Source: Candidatus Gastranaerophilales bacterium (GTDB taxonomy: Bacteria; Cyanobacteriota; Vampirovibrionia; Gastranaerophilales; Gastranaerophilaceae). From it: a DNA stretch of 64,000 nucleotides. A program made the position numbers and the translations under genes. This document shows, piece after piece, positions 18,377 through 29,086 of the stretch (its first letter is position 1; each line of letters opens with the position of its first letter). The stretch covers positions 149,051 through 213,050 of the forward strand of contig CALVBI010000003.1 of the NCBI GenBank assembly GCA_944325735.1, read 5' to 3'. Under the pieces are notes generated by a model. It was not told the origin of the DNA, ran no database searches, and was given only the letters and a program-made list of their open reading frames with translations.

Positions 18377-19086
18377 ATGTTTATTCAAGAAGCTTTGAGA
18401 GTGCCCCCCCCCCGCAAAACATCGATTATTCTAAGGGGTTCACACTTGCGGAAGTTTTAATAACTTTAGGGATTATTGGAATTGTTGCGGCAATGACAAT
18501 GCCTACATTAATTCAAAATTACCAAAAGAAAGAAGCTGCAACAAGATTAAAATATGCTTATTCTGTTATCGCACAAGCTGTAAAAATGTCAGAAATTGAT
18601 AATGGTCCAATGGAAGACTGGCTAGATGAATCAACTGCAACAGAAGGAACAACAGAAGTAACCAAAAAATTTGTAGATACATATCTCACTCCATATGTCA
18701 AAACTGTAAAACAAATCAAAATGCCAACATCAGGAATGCCATACGAATACTATTACAAAGAAAATGGGCAACTTATATCCGCAGGAGGGCATACTCATTA
18801 CAGTATCGCACTTGCAAATGGAATTTATCTCCACTTTAATGCATCCTATGGTCATGAAGATTCAATAACTTTACGAATCGATACTAATGGACAAAAAGGA
18901 CCTAATATAGTAGGTAGAGACACTTTTTACGCAAATTTTAATTCTAAAGGTTTTTACATGAAAGGTCATGGGTATAACAGAGATACTTTACTTAGATATT
19001 GTGGAGGTGATCAAAATGGAGCTCAAACTTGCGGAGCACTAATTGAAATTGACGGTTGGGAAATAAAAAAAGATTACCCTTGGTAA
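18377..19086 (+). CDS. prepilin-like protein 2, out of frame at a 10-base tract
   Basis: GGAGG lies seven bases before the ATG at 18377, which reads MFIQEALRV into a C10 run. The pilin frame after the run reads KGFTLAEVLITLGIIGIVAAM. ATG to stop is 3n+2; eleven C would give 236 residues with a Pro4 segment. An in-frame TTG at 18370 abuts GGAGG directly and is too close to be a good start. The C-terminus has IDTNGQKGPNIVGRDTF, probably a Gly/Asn loop like the calcium loop of pseudopilins, and ends CGALIEIDGWEIKKDYPW. It is monocistronic with its own promoter and terminator. Confidence 0.75.
18404..18413. repeat. C10 tract in prepilin gene 2
   Basis: Ten C on the coding strand, 27 bases inside the gene. 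Here the coding strand carries C, not G. Confidence 0.9.
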
Positions 19087-19088
19087 AT

Positions 19089-19118
19089 AAAAGCTCTCAA
19101 AAATTGAGAGCTTTTTTA
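19089..19118. terminator. terminator between prepilin 2 and pyrG
   Basis: AAAGCTCTCAA and TTGAGAGCTTT arms followed by T on the plus strand; it can serve both convergent genes. Confidence 0.85.
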
Positions 19119-19120
19119 AT

Positions 19121-20725
<1,605 letters not shown>

Positions 20726-20813
20726 TCACCTCAAAATTTAAAAATAATACTTATGAGAAACTAAAAATTAAATTTCTCTTTTACCACTTAACCCCAATAT
20801 AAATATTAATTAT

Positions 20814-20848
20814 TAAAATCTACATAGAAATATATCTATGTAGATTTT
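20814..20848. terminator. inverted repeat, likely gatC terminator
   Basis: AAAATCTACATAGA and TCTATGTAGATTTT form a near-perfect 14-bp stem just downstream of gatC. The T run on the minus strand is weak. Confidence 0.6.
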
Positions 20849-20855
20849 AATAAAA

Positions 20856-21137
20856 CTAATTAATTTTTGGAACTTTAAAAAATCCGTTTTCTTCTTCAGG
20901 AGCATTAGCCATCAAATCTTCCTTACTAATTTCCTGAACAACTTTGTCTTCTCTCATTACATTACAAAAATCTATAACTTGTGTCATAGGTTTAACGTTA
21001 GATGTATCAACTTCATTCATTTGATCAACATATTTTAAAACATCACCTAACTGTTTTGTATATAATTCTTTTTCTTCTTCTGTTAATTCTAATCTTGCAA
21101 GTTTTGCAACGTGTTCTACATCTTTTATCGTAATCAT
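20856..21137 (-). CDS. gatC: aspartyl/glutamyl-tRNA amidotransferase subunit C
   Basis: This 93-residue GatC acts with GatA and GatB to convert mischarged Glu-tRNA(Gln) or Asp-tRNA(Asn). The N-terminal MITIKDVEHVAKLARLELTE and the later VDTSNVKPM are characteristic. No gatA or gatB lies beside it, so the subunits are encoded apart. It is a single gene divergent from the sigma factor. Confidence 0.95.
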   Translation of the reverse strand: MITIKDVEHVAKLARLELTEEEKELYTKQLGDVLKYVDQMNEVDTSNVKPMTQVIDFCNVMREDKVVQEISKEDLMANAPEEENGFFKVPKIN

Positions 21138-21263
21138 AATTCTACTCCATTATTTAACTATGGTAGCACAAAAATTTTTCATGCAAAAAAATATATTACA
21201 TAAATTTAATGATTTCTAAAATAAAAAAATTATGTTATAATACTAATAATATTGGAGATAATT

Positions 21264-22052
21264 TTGTTGGAGAGTAAAGAAAAAAAAGTTGAAGACCTAG
21301 ATGAGCAAATTCTCATTTACAAAAAATGTAAAGATGAGAAAAAAAAGCGCATGCTTCATATAAATATTGTTGAAAACGGAATGTTCCTTGTAAAAAAAAT
21401 TGCGGGAAATATTTCCGCACAATCAGGGATTTCAAATGAAGATTTAGTGCAAGTAGGCTCTATTGGTCTAATTAAAGCTATTGAATTTTTTAACCCCGAT
21501 AAAAACACAAGATTTAAGACTTATGCATCTTATTTTATAAGAGGAGAAATAAAACATTACCTTAGGGATAAAGCTTCAATAATTAAAGCTCCAAGAGAAT
21601 TACAAGAATTAGTATTTAAAATAAGCACAGCCGTAAAACAACTAAAAGAAGACGGTTTTGAAGATCCTACTGAAGAACAAATAGCAGAAGCTGTCGGTGT
21701 CTCAGTAAAGAAAATACACGAAGTAATGGAACTTGAACTTTGTAAAAGTACATTATCATTGGATCAAGCAATCTCTTCTGTGGATGATGATGATTTAACT
21801 CTTATTGACAAGATTCCATCAGGAGACTATCAAGAATTTATGAATTCTTATGAAAATAAACTTATGCTGGCTGCTGCAATAAAAAAATTACCAAAAGATT
21901 TACAAGAAATAGTAGAAATGAGTTACTATCAAGACTTAAATCAAAGAGAAATTTCTGAAAAGATAAATATTTCTCAAATGCAAGTTTCTAGGAGACTTAA
22001 AAAAGCATTAAGTAAAATGTACGAAATAATCAAATCAAAAGACGATAATTAA
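21264..22052 (+). CDS. RNA polymerase sigma factor, SigF/SigB-like group 3
   Basis: This protein of about 262 residues probably starts at a TTG at 21264 or 21267, six to nine bases after GGAG. Region 2 is clear (GNISAQSGISNEDLVQVGSI, then FNPDKNTRFKTYASYFIRGE). Region 3 is short, and region 4 has a helix-turn-helix (LNQREISEKINISQMQVSRR). Region 1 is absent, so it belongs to the alternative SigF/SigB/SigG class. In cyanobacteria, SigF of this class controls type IV pilus genes. The prepilin peptidase starts 17 bases downstream, so pilin control is plausible here too (inference). Confidence 0.85.
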   Translation: MLESKEKKVEDLDEQILIYKKCKDEKKKRMLHINIVENGMFLVKKIAGNISAQSGISNEDLVQVGSIGLIKAIEFFNPDKNTRFKTYASYFIRGEIKHYLRDKASIIKAPRELQELVFKISTAVKQLKEDGFEDPTEEQIAEAVGVSVKKIHEVMELELCKSTLSLDQAISSVDDDDLTLIDKIPSGDYQEFMNSYENKLMLAAAIKKLPKDLQEIVEMSYYQDLNQREISEKINISQMQVSRRLKKALSKMYEIIKSKDDN

Positions 22053-22069
22053 ATCAAGGAGACATAAAA

Positions 22070-23065
22070 ATGGGAGCATTAATTGCAATTTTAGCACTGG
22101 TATTTGTAACAGGGCTATGCATTGGAAGTTTTTTAAACGTAGTAATTTTAAGGACATTAAGCGAAGAATCAATAGTATTTCCAGCATCAAAATGTCCAAA
22201 ATGCCAAACACCTCTAAAATGGTGGCATAATATTCCAGTTCTTTCATACATTTTTTTAAGAGGGAAATGCGCTTTTTGTAAAGAACATATCAGCATTCAA
22301 TACCCTATTATTGAATTACTAACAGGTATAATATTTACATTATTATTTATGAAATTCGGAGTAAGTGTTGACACATTATTTGCTTGGATAGTTTCAGCAA
22401 TATTAATAGTTATAGCTGGAACTGATATTAAAGAAAAAGTTGTCTATGATATCCACACTTATATATTAATGGGTATTGGCTTAATATATGCAATAGTAGT
22501 AACTGCTCTTTCTTTTTATCAAATGCATGTTGCGGGAACTCCAATTGAGTTTACAAAATACTTAATTCTTAATAACCCAATATCAAGTTCACTTTTAGGA
22601 TTGATTGCAGGTGCTTTGATTCTTGAAATTTGTGCAAGATCTGGATATTTGCTTGCTGGTACTAGAGCATTCGGAGAAGGAGATACTTTTATCGCAGCAG
22701 GTCTTGGCGCACTTTTTGGATGGAAAACTTTACTTATTGTACTTGCTTTATCCGTAATCATTCAAGTTATAATATTTTTACCAATTTTTATAAAAGGACT
22801 TATTAAAAACAAAGAATGGAAAACTCTAATTTCATTCACTGTATTTGCCCTGTTTGCAATAGCTTTTTATACATTGCAACATTTAAGAATAATCACTGTT
22901 GATAATGCAATTTTATATATAGGTCTTGCATTAATACTAATAATATTAGGCATTATATCTTGTATATTCATTTTCAAGGGGCTAAGAGAAAACCCTGAAA
23001 ACAGAACTTATATGCCATTTGGTCCAGCAATGGTAGCAGCTGCATTCATTGCATTAATTCTATAA
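22070..23065 (+). CDS. pilD: prepilin leader peptidase / N-methyltransferase (A24 family)
   Basis: This 331-residue membrane protein cleaves the leader of type IV prepilins and methylates the new N-terminus. It has the zinc-type cysteine pairs CPKC (42, 45) and CAFC (67, 70) in the N-terminal methylase part. The catalytic aspartates are at GTDIKEK (Asp119) and in the GxGD motif FGEGDTF (Asp205). About eight membrane helices are visible. It lies 17 bases after the sigma factor gene in one operon closed by a terminator. It is the obvious processing enzyme for the nine prepilins of this window. Confidence 0.93.
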   Translation: MGALIAILALVFVTGLCIGSFLNVVILRTLSEESIVFPASKCPKCQTPLKWWHNIPVLSYIFLRGKCAFCKEHISIQYPIIELLTGIIFTLLFMKFGVSVDTLFAWIVSAILIVIAGTDIKEKVVYDIHTYILMGIGLIYAIVVTALSFYQMHVAGTPIEFTKYLILNNPISSSLLGLIAGALILEICARSGYLLAGTRAFGEGDTFIAAGLGALFGWKTLLIVLALSVIIQVIIFLPIFIKGLIKNKEWKTLISFTVFALFAIAFYTLQHLRIITVDNAILYIGLALILIILGIISCIFIFKGLRENPENRTYMPFGPAMVAAAFIALIL

Positions 23066-23085
23066 AAACATATTTTATATCACAT

Positions 23086-23120
23086 AAAAAACTCACTAAT
23101 GATAAAATTAGTGAGTTTTT
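23086..23120. terminator. bidirectional terminator between pilD and ruvA
   Basis: AAAAACTCACTAAT and ATTAGTGAGTTTTT form a 14-bp stem with T runs. Confidence 0.9.
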
Positions 23121-23134
23121 TATTTTTTAATTAA

Positions 23135-23752
23135 TTATATTGAAAGAATTTTTAAAGCTTCTTTTAAAATTTCTTCAGCTGAGGCTTTGTCATTTAATAT
23201 TGTAACAGCTTTAGATATAGCATCTTGAATTTCTGCACGTTCATATCCTAATGAAACAAGTACCATTTGAGCATCTTCAACAGCTTGATTATCAACTTTT
23301 GCAGGAGTAATAGATGTAATTTTTATAGGTTCTTTAGTCTGGTAATTCATTAACTTATCTTTTAATTCCAAAATAATCTTTTGAGCTAATTTAGGCCCTA
23401 CCCCTTTTGCCCTTGTAATTTCTTTATAATTTCCATCAATTACAAAGCCGATAAGTTCTGATGATTCAAATTCATCTAAAAGTGTAAGAGCCATTTTAGA
23501 TCCTACTCCTGATACAGAAGTTAAAATATTAAATATATCTCTATCTTCCTTATGCAAAAAACCGCAAAGACTCATTTTATCTTCTCTATGCAAAAGTACG
23601 GTATAAATCTTAATATCACCATCAGGAATTTCATTAAAATCTCGTGTAGTAATTTCTAAAAGATACCCAATACCCGCTGTTTCGACAGTAACAAAAGTTC
23701 CTTTAGTTGAATTTGTTTTTCCTGCTAGAAACCCTTTTATATAATCGTACAT
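23135..23752 (-). CDS. ruvA: Holliday junction DNA helicase subunit RuvA
   Basis: This 205-residue RuvA binds four-way junctions and targets RuvB. It has the N-terminal OB domain (MYDYIKGFLAGK), the helix-hairpin-helix segments SVSGVGSKMAL and AKGVGPKLAQKI, and a C-terminal RuvB-binding domain ending in EEILKEALKIL. The start overlaps the dnaA stop by one base, so it is coupled to dnaA, an unusual partner. ruvB and ruvC are not in the window. Confidence 0.96.
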   Translation of the reverse strand: MYDYIKGFLAGKTNSTKGTFVTVETAGIGYLLEITTRDFNEIPDGDIKIYTVLLHREDKMSLCGFLHKEDRDIFNILTSVSGVGSKMALTLLDEFESSELIGFVIDGNYKEITRAKGVGPKLAQKIILELKDKLMNYQTKEPIKITSITPAKVDNQAVEDAQMVLVSLGYERAEIQDAISKAVTILNDKASAEEILKEALKILSI

Positions 23753-25149
23753 TAATTTTCCCTCAAAGTTCTTCTAATCACTGCGATATCTTGATCAAGA
23801 TCTTTATTTGTTTTTAAATCATCTCTTATTTTTTCGTAAGAATAAAGCATAGTGGTATGTTTCTTTTTGAAAAACTCTGCTATACTTTCAAAACTTTTTT
23901 GAGTAATTTCACGTGCCATATAAACTGCAACATGACGAGCTGATGAAACTCTTTGATTTCTTGCTGAACTCAAAAAATCACTCAATGATACGCCATAATA
24001 TTCACCTACAGCACGAGCAACTTTTTCAATTGTAATTTCTTGTTTCATACTCTCACAATTTAAGACTTTTTTAGCAAATTCAAGAGTTAAATCAGTCTTT
24101 TCAATATCAGCATACGCACTCACCTTATTAAAAGCACCTTCTAACTCTCTAACGTTATTAACGAAATTTTTGGCAATATATTCAAACACATCAAAATCAG
24201 CTTTTACATTAGCTTGATCAGCCAAATTTTTCAAAATAGCGACACGCGTCTCAAAATCAGGAGGAGTAATATCAACCATAAGTCCCATTTCAAAACGAGT
24301 TCTCAATCGGTCAGGGAGTGTCGGAATATCTCTTGGTAATCTGTCAGATGTGATTACAATTTGCTTATTTTTGTTATGCAAACTGTCAAATGTATGGAAA
24401 ATTTCTTCCATAGTGTATGTTTTACTTTCCAAAAATTGAATATCATCAATCAAAAGCACATCAACATTTCTATACTTTTGACGAAATTTATCCATACGGC
24501 TGTTTCTATCATTTCCACCGCATTGAATATTTTTGATTAATTCATTTACATATTCTTCTGTTTTAATATATTTAACCCTTAATTTTGGTTTGTTAAATAT
24601 AATATAATGCCCAATTGCTTGCATTAGGTGAGTTTTCCCTAAGCCTGATGCACCGTAGATAAATAACGGATTATATTTTTTTGCAGGATTTTGAGCTACA
24701 GTAAAAGCTGCTGCATGAGCAAATCTACTGTTTTCTCCAACCACGAAATTTGAAAATTTGTATTTCAAATTAAGATTAGCAGAAGATTGCATTTGAGCTA
24801 AATTATCAATAATCTTGCTTTCTTCTGTTTCAGGCAAAGCTCTTTTAGCTTTTTGTAATTCTTTTTTCTTTTCTTTTTGATATTTATCAGCTAATTCTGC
24901 ATCAAAAGTAATTTGGTAGGCAACTTCTTTACCAATAACCTTTTTTAATGCTTCTAAAATCTGGCTATCATAATTAGCCTTAATAACTTGAGGAGCAAGA
25001 GAATGAACTGTAGCTAGGAAAAATATATCCCCGTCAAAATTTGCAGGTTCTAAAGCATCCATCCACATTTGAAACGCAGGGGCAGGTACGTTTTCTTTTA
25101 AGTTATTTTTTACTTCACTCCAAAGATTTTTTACTTCCAAAATATCCAT
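23752..25149 (-). CDS. dnaA: chromosomal replication initiator DnaA
   Basis: This 465-residue protein has domain I at 1-90, a charged linker, a AAA+ domain with Walker A GASGLGKT (166-173) and Walker B VLLIDDIQF, and a C-terminal DNA-binding domain (SSARNQRVSSARHVAVYMAR). It opens the origin by binding DnaA boxes. The upstream gap is only 12 bases and the neighbours are an RNA methyltransferase and ruvA. The usual dnaA-dnaN-oriC arrangement is absent, and no DnaA-box cluster was seen beside it. Confidence 0.97.
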   Translation of the reverse strand: MDILEVKNLWSEVKNNLKENVPAPAFQMWMDALEPANFDGDIFFLATVHSLAPQVIKANYDSQILEALKKVIGKEVAYQITFDAELADKYQKEKKKELQKAKRALPETEESKIIDNLAQMQSSANLNLKYKFSNFVVGENSRFAHAAAFTVAQNPAKKYNPLFIYGASGLGKTHLMQAIGHYIIFNKPKLRVKYIKTEEYVNELIKNIQCGGNDRNSRMDKFRQKYRNVDVLLIDDIQFLESKTYTMEEIFHTFDSLHNKNKQIVITSDRLPRDIPTLPDRLRTRFEMGLMVDITPPDFETRVAILKNLADQANVKADFDVFEYIAKNFVNNVRELEGAFNKVSAYADIEKTDLTLEFAKKVLNCESMKQEITIEKVARAVGEYYGVSLSDFLSSARNQRVSSARHVAVYMAREITQKSFESIAEFFKKKHTTMLYSYEKIRDDLKTNKDLDQDIAVIRRTLREN

Positions 25150-25161
25150 ATAATAATTTTA

Positions 25162-25914
25162 CTATAAAAATAATTTGTACAACACAACAGCACAAGAAAC
25201 TGATAAATTTAAAGATTCAACATTCGATGCCATTTCAATTTTCACCTCTTTTGTTGAAAAATCAATCAATTCTTGAGACAATCCGTCAGCTTCTGATCCA
25301 AACATTACAAGCATTGGCTCATTTATTTTAATATTTTTCAAATATTCTGTTGCTCTAGGTAAAGTCGCAACACGTTCAAATTTCTCAAAAAATGTATTTA
25401 ATTCAGAAAATTCATTGATATACACAACAGGAATTTTCCAAAGATTACCAACTGATGAGCGAACACATTTAGGATTATATAAATCAGTACATTCACTACC
25501 GTATAAAACAACTGCATCTGCTCCAAAAGCAGTTGAGGTCCTTAAAATTGTACCTAAATTTCCTAAATCTTTTATATTTTCTAAAAGAACAACTTTTTTT
25601 GCATTTTTCAAATCTGCAGGTGAATAAATTTTCTTGAAAGCTACACCAACAGCATCAGGAGCACTATCTGTTGTTGATATTTTCTTTAATACAGGTTCTG
25701 TTGTAATAACTATTTTTTCTCCAAGATATTTATACAATTCAGCTTTTTCTTTTAAGACAAACACATATTCAATATCAATACCTGCTTGATATGCTTCTTC
25801 TATACATTTCATACCTTCAAGTAGGAATTTATTTTCTTTGTCACGATATTTTTTTTGCTGTAATTTAACGGTCTGTTTTACTAAATCATTATTAACACTT
25901 GTAATTTCCTGCAT
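25162..25914 (-). CDS. TrmH/SpoU family RNA 2'-O-methyltransferase
   Basis: This 250-residue protein has an N-terminal L30e-like substrate domain (SVNNDLVKQTVKLQQKKYRD) and a C-terminal SPOUT knot. SPOUT signatures are VVLLENIKDLGNLGTILRTS, MFGSEADGLS and the final ESLNLSVSCAVVLY. The family methylates ribose in rRNA or tRNA. It most resembles RlmB/TsnR-like rRNA enzymes, but the exact site is not known. It lies 12 bases upstream of dnaA and two bases downstream of the M24 peptidase, in one operon. Confidence 0.9.
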   Translation of the reverse strand: MQEITSVNNDLVKQTVKLQQKKYRDKENKFLLEGMKCIEEAYQAGIDIEYVFVLKEKAELYKYLGEKIVITTEPVLKKISTTDSAPDAVGVAFKKIYSPADLKNAKKVVLLENIKDLGNLGTILRTSTAFGADAVVLYGSECTDLYNPKCVRSSVGNLWKIPVVYINEFSELNTFFEKFERVATLPRATEYLKNIKINEPMLVMFGSEADGLSQELIDFSTKEVKIEMASNVESLNLSVSCAVVLYKLFL

Positions 25915-25916
25915 TG

Positions 25917-27437
25917 TTATAAAACCTCAAATTCTTTAAGCCATTCTTTTTCTTGCTCTGTTAACATTGAAAAATCAATCAATTTCTTTTCATAATTCAT
26001 ATGAACAAAAGATTTTATTTTTCCATTTTTCATATAGCAAGAATTTTCAAGTCTTACACCAAAATAATCTTCATTATAAAGACCGGGTTCGATTGTAAAA
26101 CACATGTTATTTTTAATTTCAACTTTTGCCATTTCATTCTTGCTCAAATTAGGCGGATATTCATGCACACTTACACCAATTCCATGTCCTAAACCATGAT
26201 TAAATACAAAACCTTCAATTTCATTTTCTGAATATATTTTTCGAGCAAGATTATCAATATCATACCCAACTTTTAAATCAGAATTATATGCATTCAAAAA
26301 CATTTTTAAAACAGTTGTATAAACTCGTTTTTGCAATTCAGAAGGAGCACCTTTTACAAAAACTCTTGTAATATCAGTTGCCAATCCTTGTTCATAATAA
26401 GCTCCGCAATCAATTAATACAAGACTACCGTCTTTTAAAATTTCATCTTTTGAGCACTTTGAATAATGAGCTAAAGCTGAATTTTTATCCTTTGCAACAA
26501 TTGATTTGAAACTTAAACTCTTTGCACCAAAACGCTTAAATTCTTTTTCCAACTGCTCTGCAATATCATATTCTGAAATATTATCATTATTTTCAATAAA
26601 ATCCCGAATTGCTTTAACTGCCATATCAGTTCGTTTAAAAGCCTCAATATAATGATTAATTTCATCATCAGTTTTTACTGACTTCATCAATTTTATCGGA
26701 CTATCAGATAATACCTCAACTTTTTCGCCAATTAATTTATAATCATAAGCATTAATTGTCGATTTATCTACATAAATTTTGCCTTTATAACTTTCGACAA
26801 AATCGTCAATATCATCTAACAAACGAGCTCGACCTGCTAAAATTACAGCTTTCCCTCTTATTTTAGAGGAATAATTTTTTGAAAAATCTCTCAAGTTAAA
26901 TAAATAAGCAACTTCTTCTAAATTAGTAATTAAAACAGCACCATCAATATCAATATCTTGTATTTTTTCTTCTACAGGAACACCATCAACTTTTACAATA
27001 TTTGAACTATCATAATCAATAGTTTTATCTAAAGGATCATTGTTAAAATACTTTAGGTTAATACCATTTTTTTCAAGATATTCAACACGAGTTTGAGAAT
27101 TTTTCTTTGCAAAAATTCCTAAAGTTTCACCTTGAGGAATTTTTTTTATTAACTCTTCTAAAAATGTTTGACCTGTCTGCAATTTAACAACAGATACAAT
27201 ATCATGATTAACCTCTAAATCTGCCTGAATATGGTATCTGCCATCAACAAATAAATAAATATCTTCCAAAGTTACTAAAACATCTCCTGTAGAACCAGAA
27301 AAATCAGTCAAAAAATATCTTGAATTTTCTTCTAAAGGAGTATATTCTTCCAAATATTTATTCGTAGAATTTACGAGCAGGAAATTTACTCCCTGTTCTT
27401 TCATAAATTCTCTAATCTTTTCGACTGAACTAATCAT
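25917..27437 (-). CDS. M24-family aminopeptidase P (Xaa-Pro aminopeptidase-like)
   Basis: This protein of about 506 residues starts at the ATG at 27437; a TTG one codon earlier is less likely. Two creatinase-like N-terminal domains precede a pita-bread C-terminal domain. The metal ligands are visible as [41 protein letters not shown] and GVRLEN. This is the layout of long aminopeptidase P enzymes that remove N-terminal residues before proline. It overlaps the parvulin stop by eight bases. Pairing a prolyl isomerase with an Xaa-Pro peptidase suggests a shared role in proline-containing peptides. Confidence 0.9.
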   Translation of the reverse strand: MISSVEKIREFMKEQGVNFLLVNSTNKYLEEYTPLEENSRYFLTDFSGSTGDVLVTLEDIYLFVDGRYHIQADLEVNHDIVSVVKLQTGQTFLEELIKKIPQGETLGIFAKKNSQTRVEYLEKNGINLKYFNNDPLDKTIDYDSSNIVKVDGVPVEEKIQDIDIDGAVLITNLEEVAYLFNLRDFSKNYSSKIRGKAVILAGRARLLDDIDDFVESYKGKIYVDKSTINAYDYKLIGEKVEVLSDSPIKLMKSVKTDDEINHYIEAFKRTDMAVKAIRDFIENNDNISEYDIAEQLEKEFKRFGAKSLSFKSIVAKDKNSALAHYSKCSKDEILKDGSLVLIDCGAYYEQGLATDITRVFVKGAPSELQKRVYTTVLKMFLNAYNSDLKVGYDIDNLARKIYSENEIEGFVFNHGLGHGIGVSVHEYPPNLSKNEMAKVEIKNNMCFTIEPGLYNEDYFGVRLENSCYMKNGKIKSFVHMNYEKKLIDFSMLTEQEKEWLKEFEVL

Positions 27438-27720
27438 CAATCATGCCTGTCAATTGAATTAAGTGCCAACCAAATTGAGTTTGAACTGGATCAGAAATTT
27501 CACCAATTTCTTTCATGGCAAAAGCAGCATCTTCAAAAGGTTTTACCATAACTCCTTTTTTAAAGAAACCTAAATCTCCACCATCACGACCTGATGGACA
27601 AAGAGATACTTCTTTTGCAGCATCTGCGAAAGATTTACCACCCTTAATTTCTTCTAACAAATTTTTAGCTTCGTCTTCTGATTTTACCAATATATGACTT
27701 GCTCGAACTTCTCTTAACAT
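27430..27720 (-). CDS. parvulin-type peptidyl-prolyl isomerase
   Basis: This 96-residue protein is a single parvulin domain without signal peptide, so it is cytoplasmic. It has [18 protein letters not shown], the [21 protein letters not shown] loop and the closing FGWHLIQL, all typical of PpiC. It catalyses cis-trans isomerisation of Xaa-Pro bonds. It is the first gene of an operon running through the M24 peptidase and RNA methyltransferase to dnaA and ruvA. Confidence 0.93.
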   Translation of the reverse strand: MLREVRASHILVKSEDEAKNLLEEIKGGKSFADAAKEVSLCPSGRDGGDLGFFKKGVMVKPFEDAAFAMKEIGEISDPVQTQFGWHLIQLTGMIDD

Positions 27721-27792
27721 AACTATTTACTCCTATTTTTATTCTACTTTTTAAATAATAACATTAAAAAATTTTTATACAATTACCCCATA

Positions 27793-27955
27793 ATTAAAAA
27801 ACTTGCCCGATTATCTCGGACAAGTTAGTGCATATCAAACATAGAGTCTGTAAATCTTGGGAATAAGCTTGTTATATTTTCAACCAAACCTGCAAAGAGA
27901 AAAAATCTTATCGCAACCCCGAAAAAGTGCCTGGATATAACAAGCTTACATATAT
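27793..27955 (-). ncRNA. candidate structured RNA with 14-bp helix and terminator
   Basis: This 389-base gene-free stretch (27721-28109) is not featureless. On the minus strand TAAGCTTGTTATAT (from 27948) pairs perfectly with ATATAACAAGCTTA (27877-27864), enclosing about 57 bases. After a 37-base linker comes a terminator hairpin (AACTTGTCCGA with TCGGGCAAGTT, 27826-27800) followed by six T. A TTGAAA lies a little upstream. This has the build of an independent small RNA or an attenuator leader of the parvulin operon. It does not match tmRNA, SRP RNA or RNase P as I know them. A 6S-like RNA cannot be excluded, but the 5' and 3' ends do not pair. Confidence 0.5.
27795..27826 (-). terminator. 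terminator hairpin of the candidate RNA
   Basis: AACTTGTCCGA, loop, TCGGGCAAGTT (one mismatch) and then TTTTTT on the minus strand. Confidence 0.8.
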
Positions 27956-28073
27956 ATGATAACGTTTTTTTCAACACTTTTCACCACTCTTAAGAATTAG
28001 TTTTTATAATATTTTATAAAGATTATTGATTAACTCTAAAGGATTAGTTTTTCTTATTTTTTTAATTTAACTC

Positions 28074-28101
28074 TTGCAAAAAATTTTTTTTATATTATAT
28101 T
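28074..28101 (+). promoter_or_regulatory. promoter of tRNA-Gly
   Basis: TTGCAA (28074-28079), 16 bases, TATATT (28096-28101), ending eight bases before the tRNA. Confidence 0.55.
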
Positions 28102-28109
28102 AGAGATAT

Positions 28110-28182
28110 GCGGAAGTAACTCAATGGCTAGAGTACCTGCCTTCCAAGCAGGCTGTTGCGAGTTCGAGTCTCGTCTTCCGCT
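28110..28182 (+). tRNA. tRNA-Gly (anticodon UCC)
   Basis: A 73-base cloverleaf. The acceptor arms GCGGAAG and CTTCCGC pair fully. The anticodon stem CCTGC/GCAGG encloses CTTCCAA (anticodon TCC), and the T-arm contains GTTCGAGTC. CCA is not encoded; a T run follows at once and may end transcription. Confidence 0.96.
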
Positions 28183-28231
28183 TTTTTTGTACTTTTATCA
28201 TCTCTTTTGATTATTTTTAAGTGAGGGAAAT

Positions 28232-29086
28232 ATGATTAATGAAATTTACGATTTTTCTGATAAGTTAGAAAAACTTCTTATTGCTCTACGCATAAAATTC
28301 GTGTTTGAAATCATTGTAATTTGTATTATCGGAATAATTTCTTTTAAGTTAATCGATATTCTAGACTCTCATATAAAACAAAAACTATCAGAAGGTAATA
28401 ATTCCCCACTCACAAGGTTTGTTCCAATTTTAAGCAACATATTAAAAGGAATTGTAATATTCTTTTTAGTTGCGTCATTCTTACAAAGTCATGGCTATTC
28501 AATGTCATCACTAATAGCAGGTTTTGGAATTACTGGTTTAGCAGTAGGTTTTGCAGCACAACACACTATTGCAAATGTATTTGGAACATTCGGAATTTTA
28601 TCAGACCACTCATACCAATTAGGTGACTACATTTCTGTTAACGGTTTTGAAGGAAACGTAGAAGATATAAACATGCGTTCTACAAAAATCAGAGCTCTTG
28701 ATAATTCTCTAATCATATTACCAAATGATGTAGTTGCCGGCACTGTTATCAAAAATGTAACTAATGGAGAAAAAAGAAGAATTTTTGAGACCTTTGGAGT
28801 TACATATGATACATCTGATGAAAAACTAAAAAAAGCAATTTCAATACTTGAAAATATCTTAAAAGATAACCCTAATATTCATGATGATTTTATCGTATAT
28901 CTAGAGACATTATCTTCTAGTTCAATTGATATAAAAGTAAATGCGTACACCAAAACAAACGTATACAAAGACTACTTAAAAATAAAAGAACAAGTTATAT
29001 TGGAAGCTGTAAGACAATTCAGAGCCGAAGGAATTGACTTTGCATTCCCATCTACAACTGTTTACATGGCTAAAGATGAAAATTAA
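28232..29086 (+). CDS. mscS: small-conductance mechanosensitive channel MscS
   Basis: This 284-residue protein has three N-terminal membrane helices and the pore helix motif GFGITGLAVGFAAQHTIANV. The soluble MscS beta domain follows (LGDYISVNGFEGNVEDINMR, then LIILPNDVV) and an alpha/beta C-terminal domain. It opens on membrane tension to release solutes under hypo-osmotic shock. The size matches the basic E. coli MscS. It overlaps rlmH, the next gene, by 11 bases. Confidence 0.94.
   Translation: MINEIYDFSDKLEKLLIALRIKFVFEIIVICIIGIISFKLIDILDSHIKQKLSEGNNSPLTRFVPILSNILKGIVIFFLVASFLQSHGYSMSSLIAGFGITGLAVGFAAQHTIANVFGTFGILSDHSYQLGDYISVNGFEGNVEDINMRSTKIRALDNSLIILPNDVVAGTVIKNVTNGEKRRIFETFGVTYDTSDEKLKKAISILENILKDNPNIHDDFIVYLETLSSSSIDIKVNAYTKTNVYKDYLKIKEQVILEAVRQFRAEGIDFAFPSTTVYMAKDEN

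Noticed and set aside
18370-18379. TTG at 18370 (and the matching TTG at 52913) as the real start of prepilins 2 and 8, which would make them in frame with ten C
   Set aside because: The TTG touches the GGAGG ribosome site, leaving no spacer, while the ATG seven bases further on is ideally placed. Kept only as a weak alternative.
25150-25161. Replication origin next to dnaA
   Set aside because: Only 12 bases separate dnaA from the upstream gene, and no cluster of TTATCCACA-type boxes or AT-rich unwinding element was seen on either side.
27793-27955. Assignment of the structured RNA as 6S RNA
   Set aside because: The long helix joins the 5' part to the middle, not to the 3' end, and the large central bubble of 6S is not evident. 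Left unassigned.
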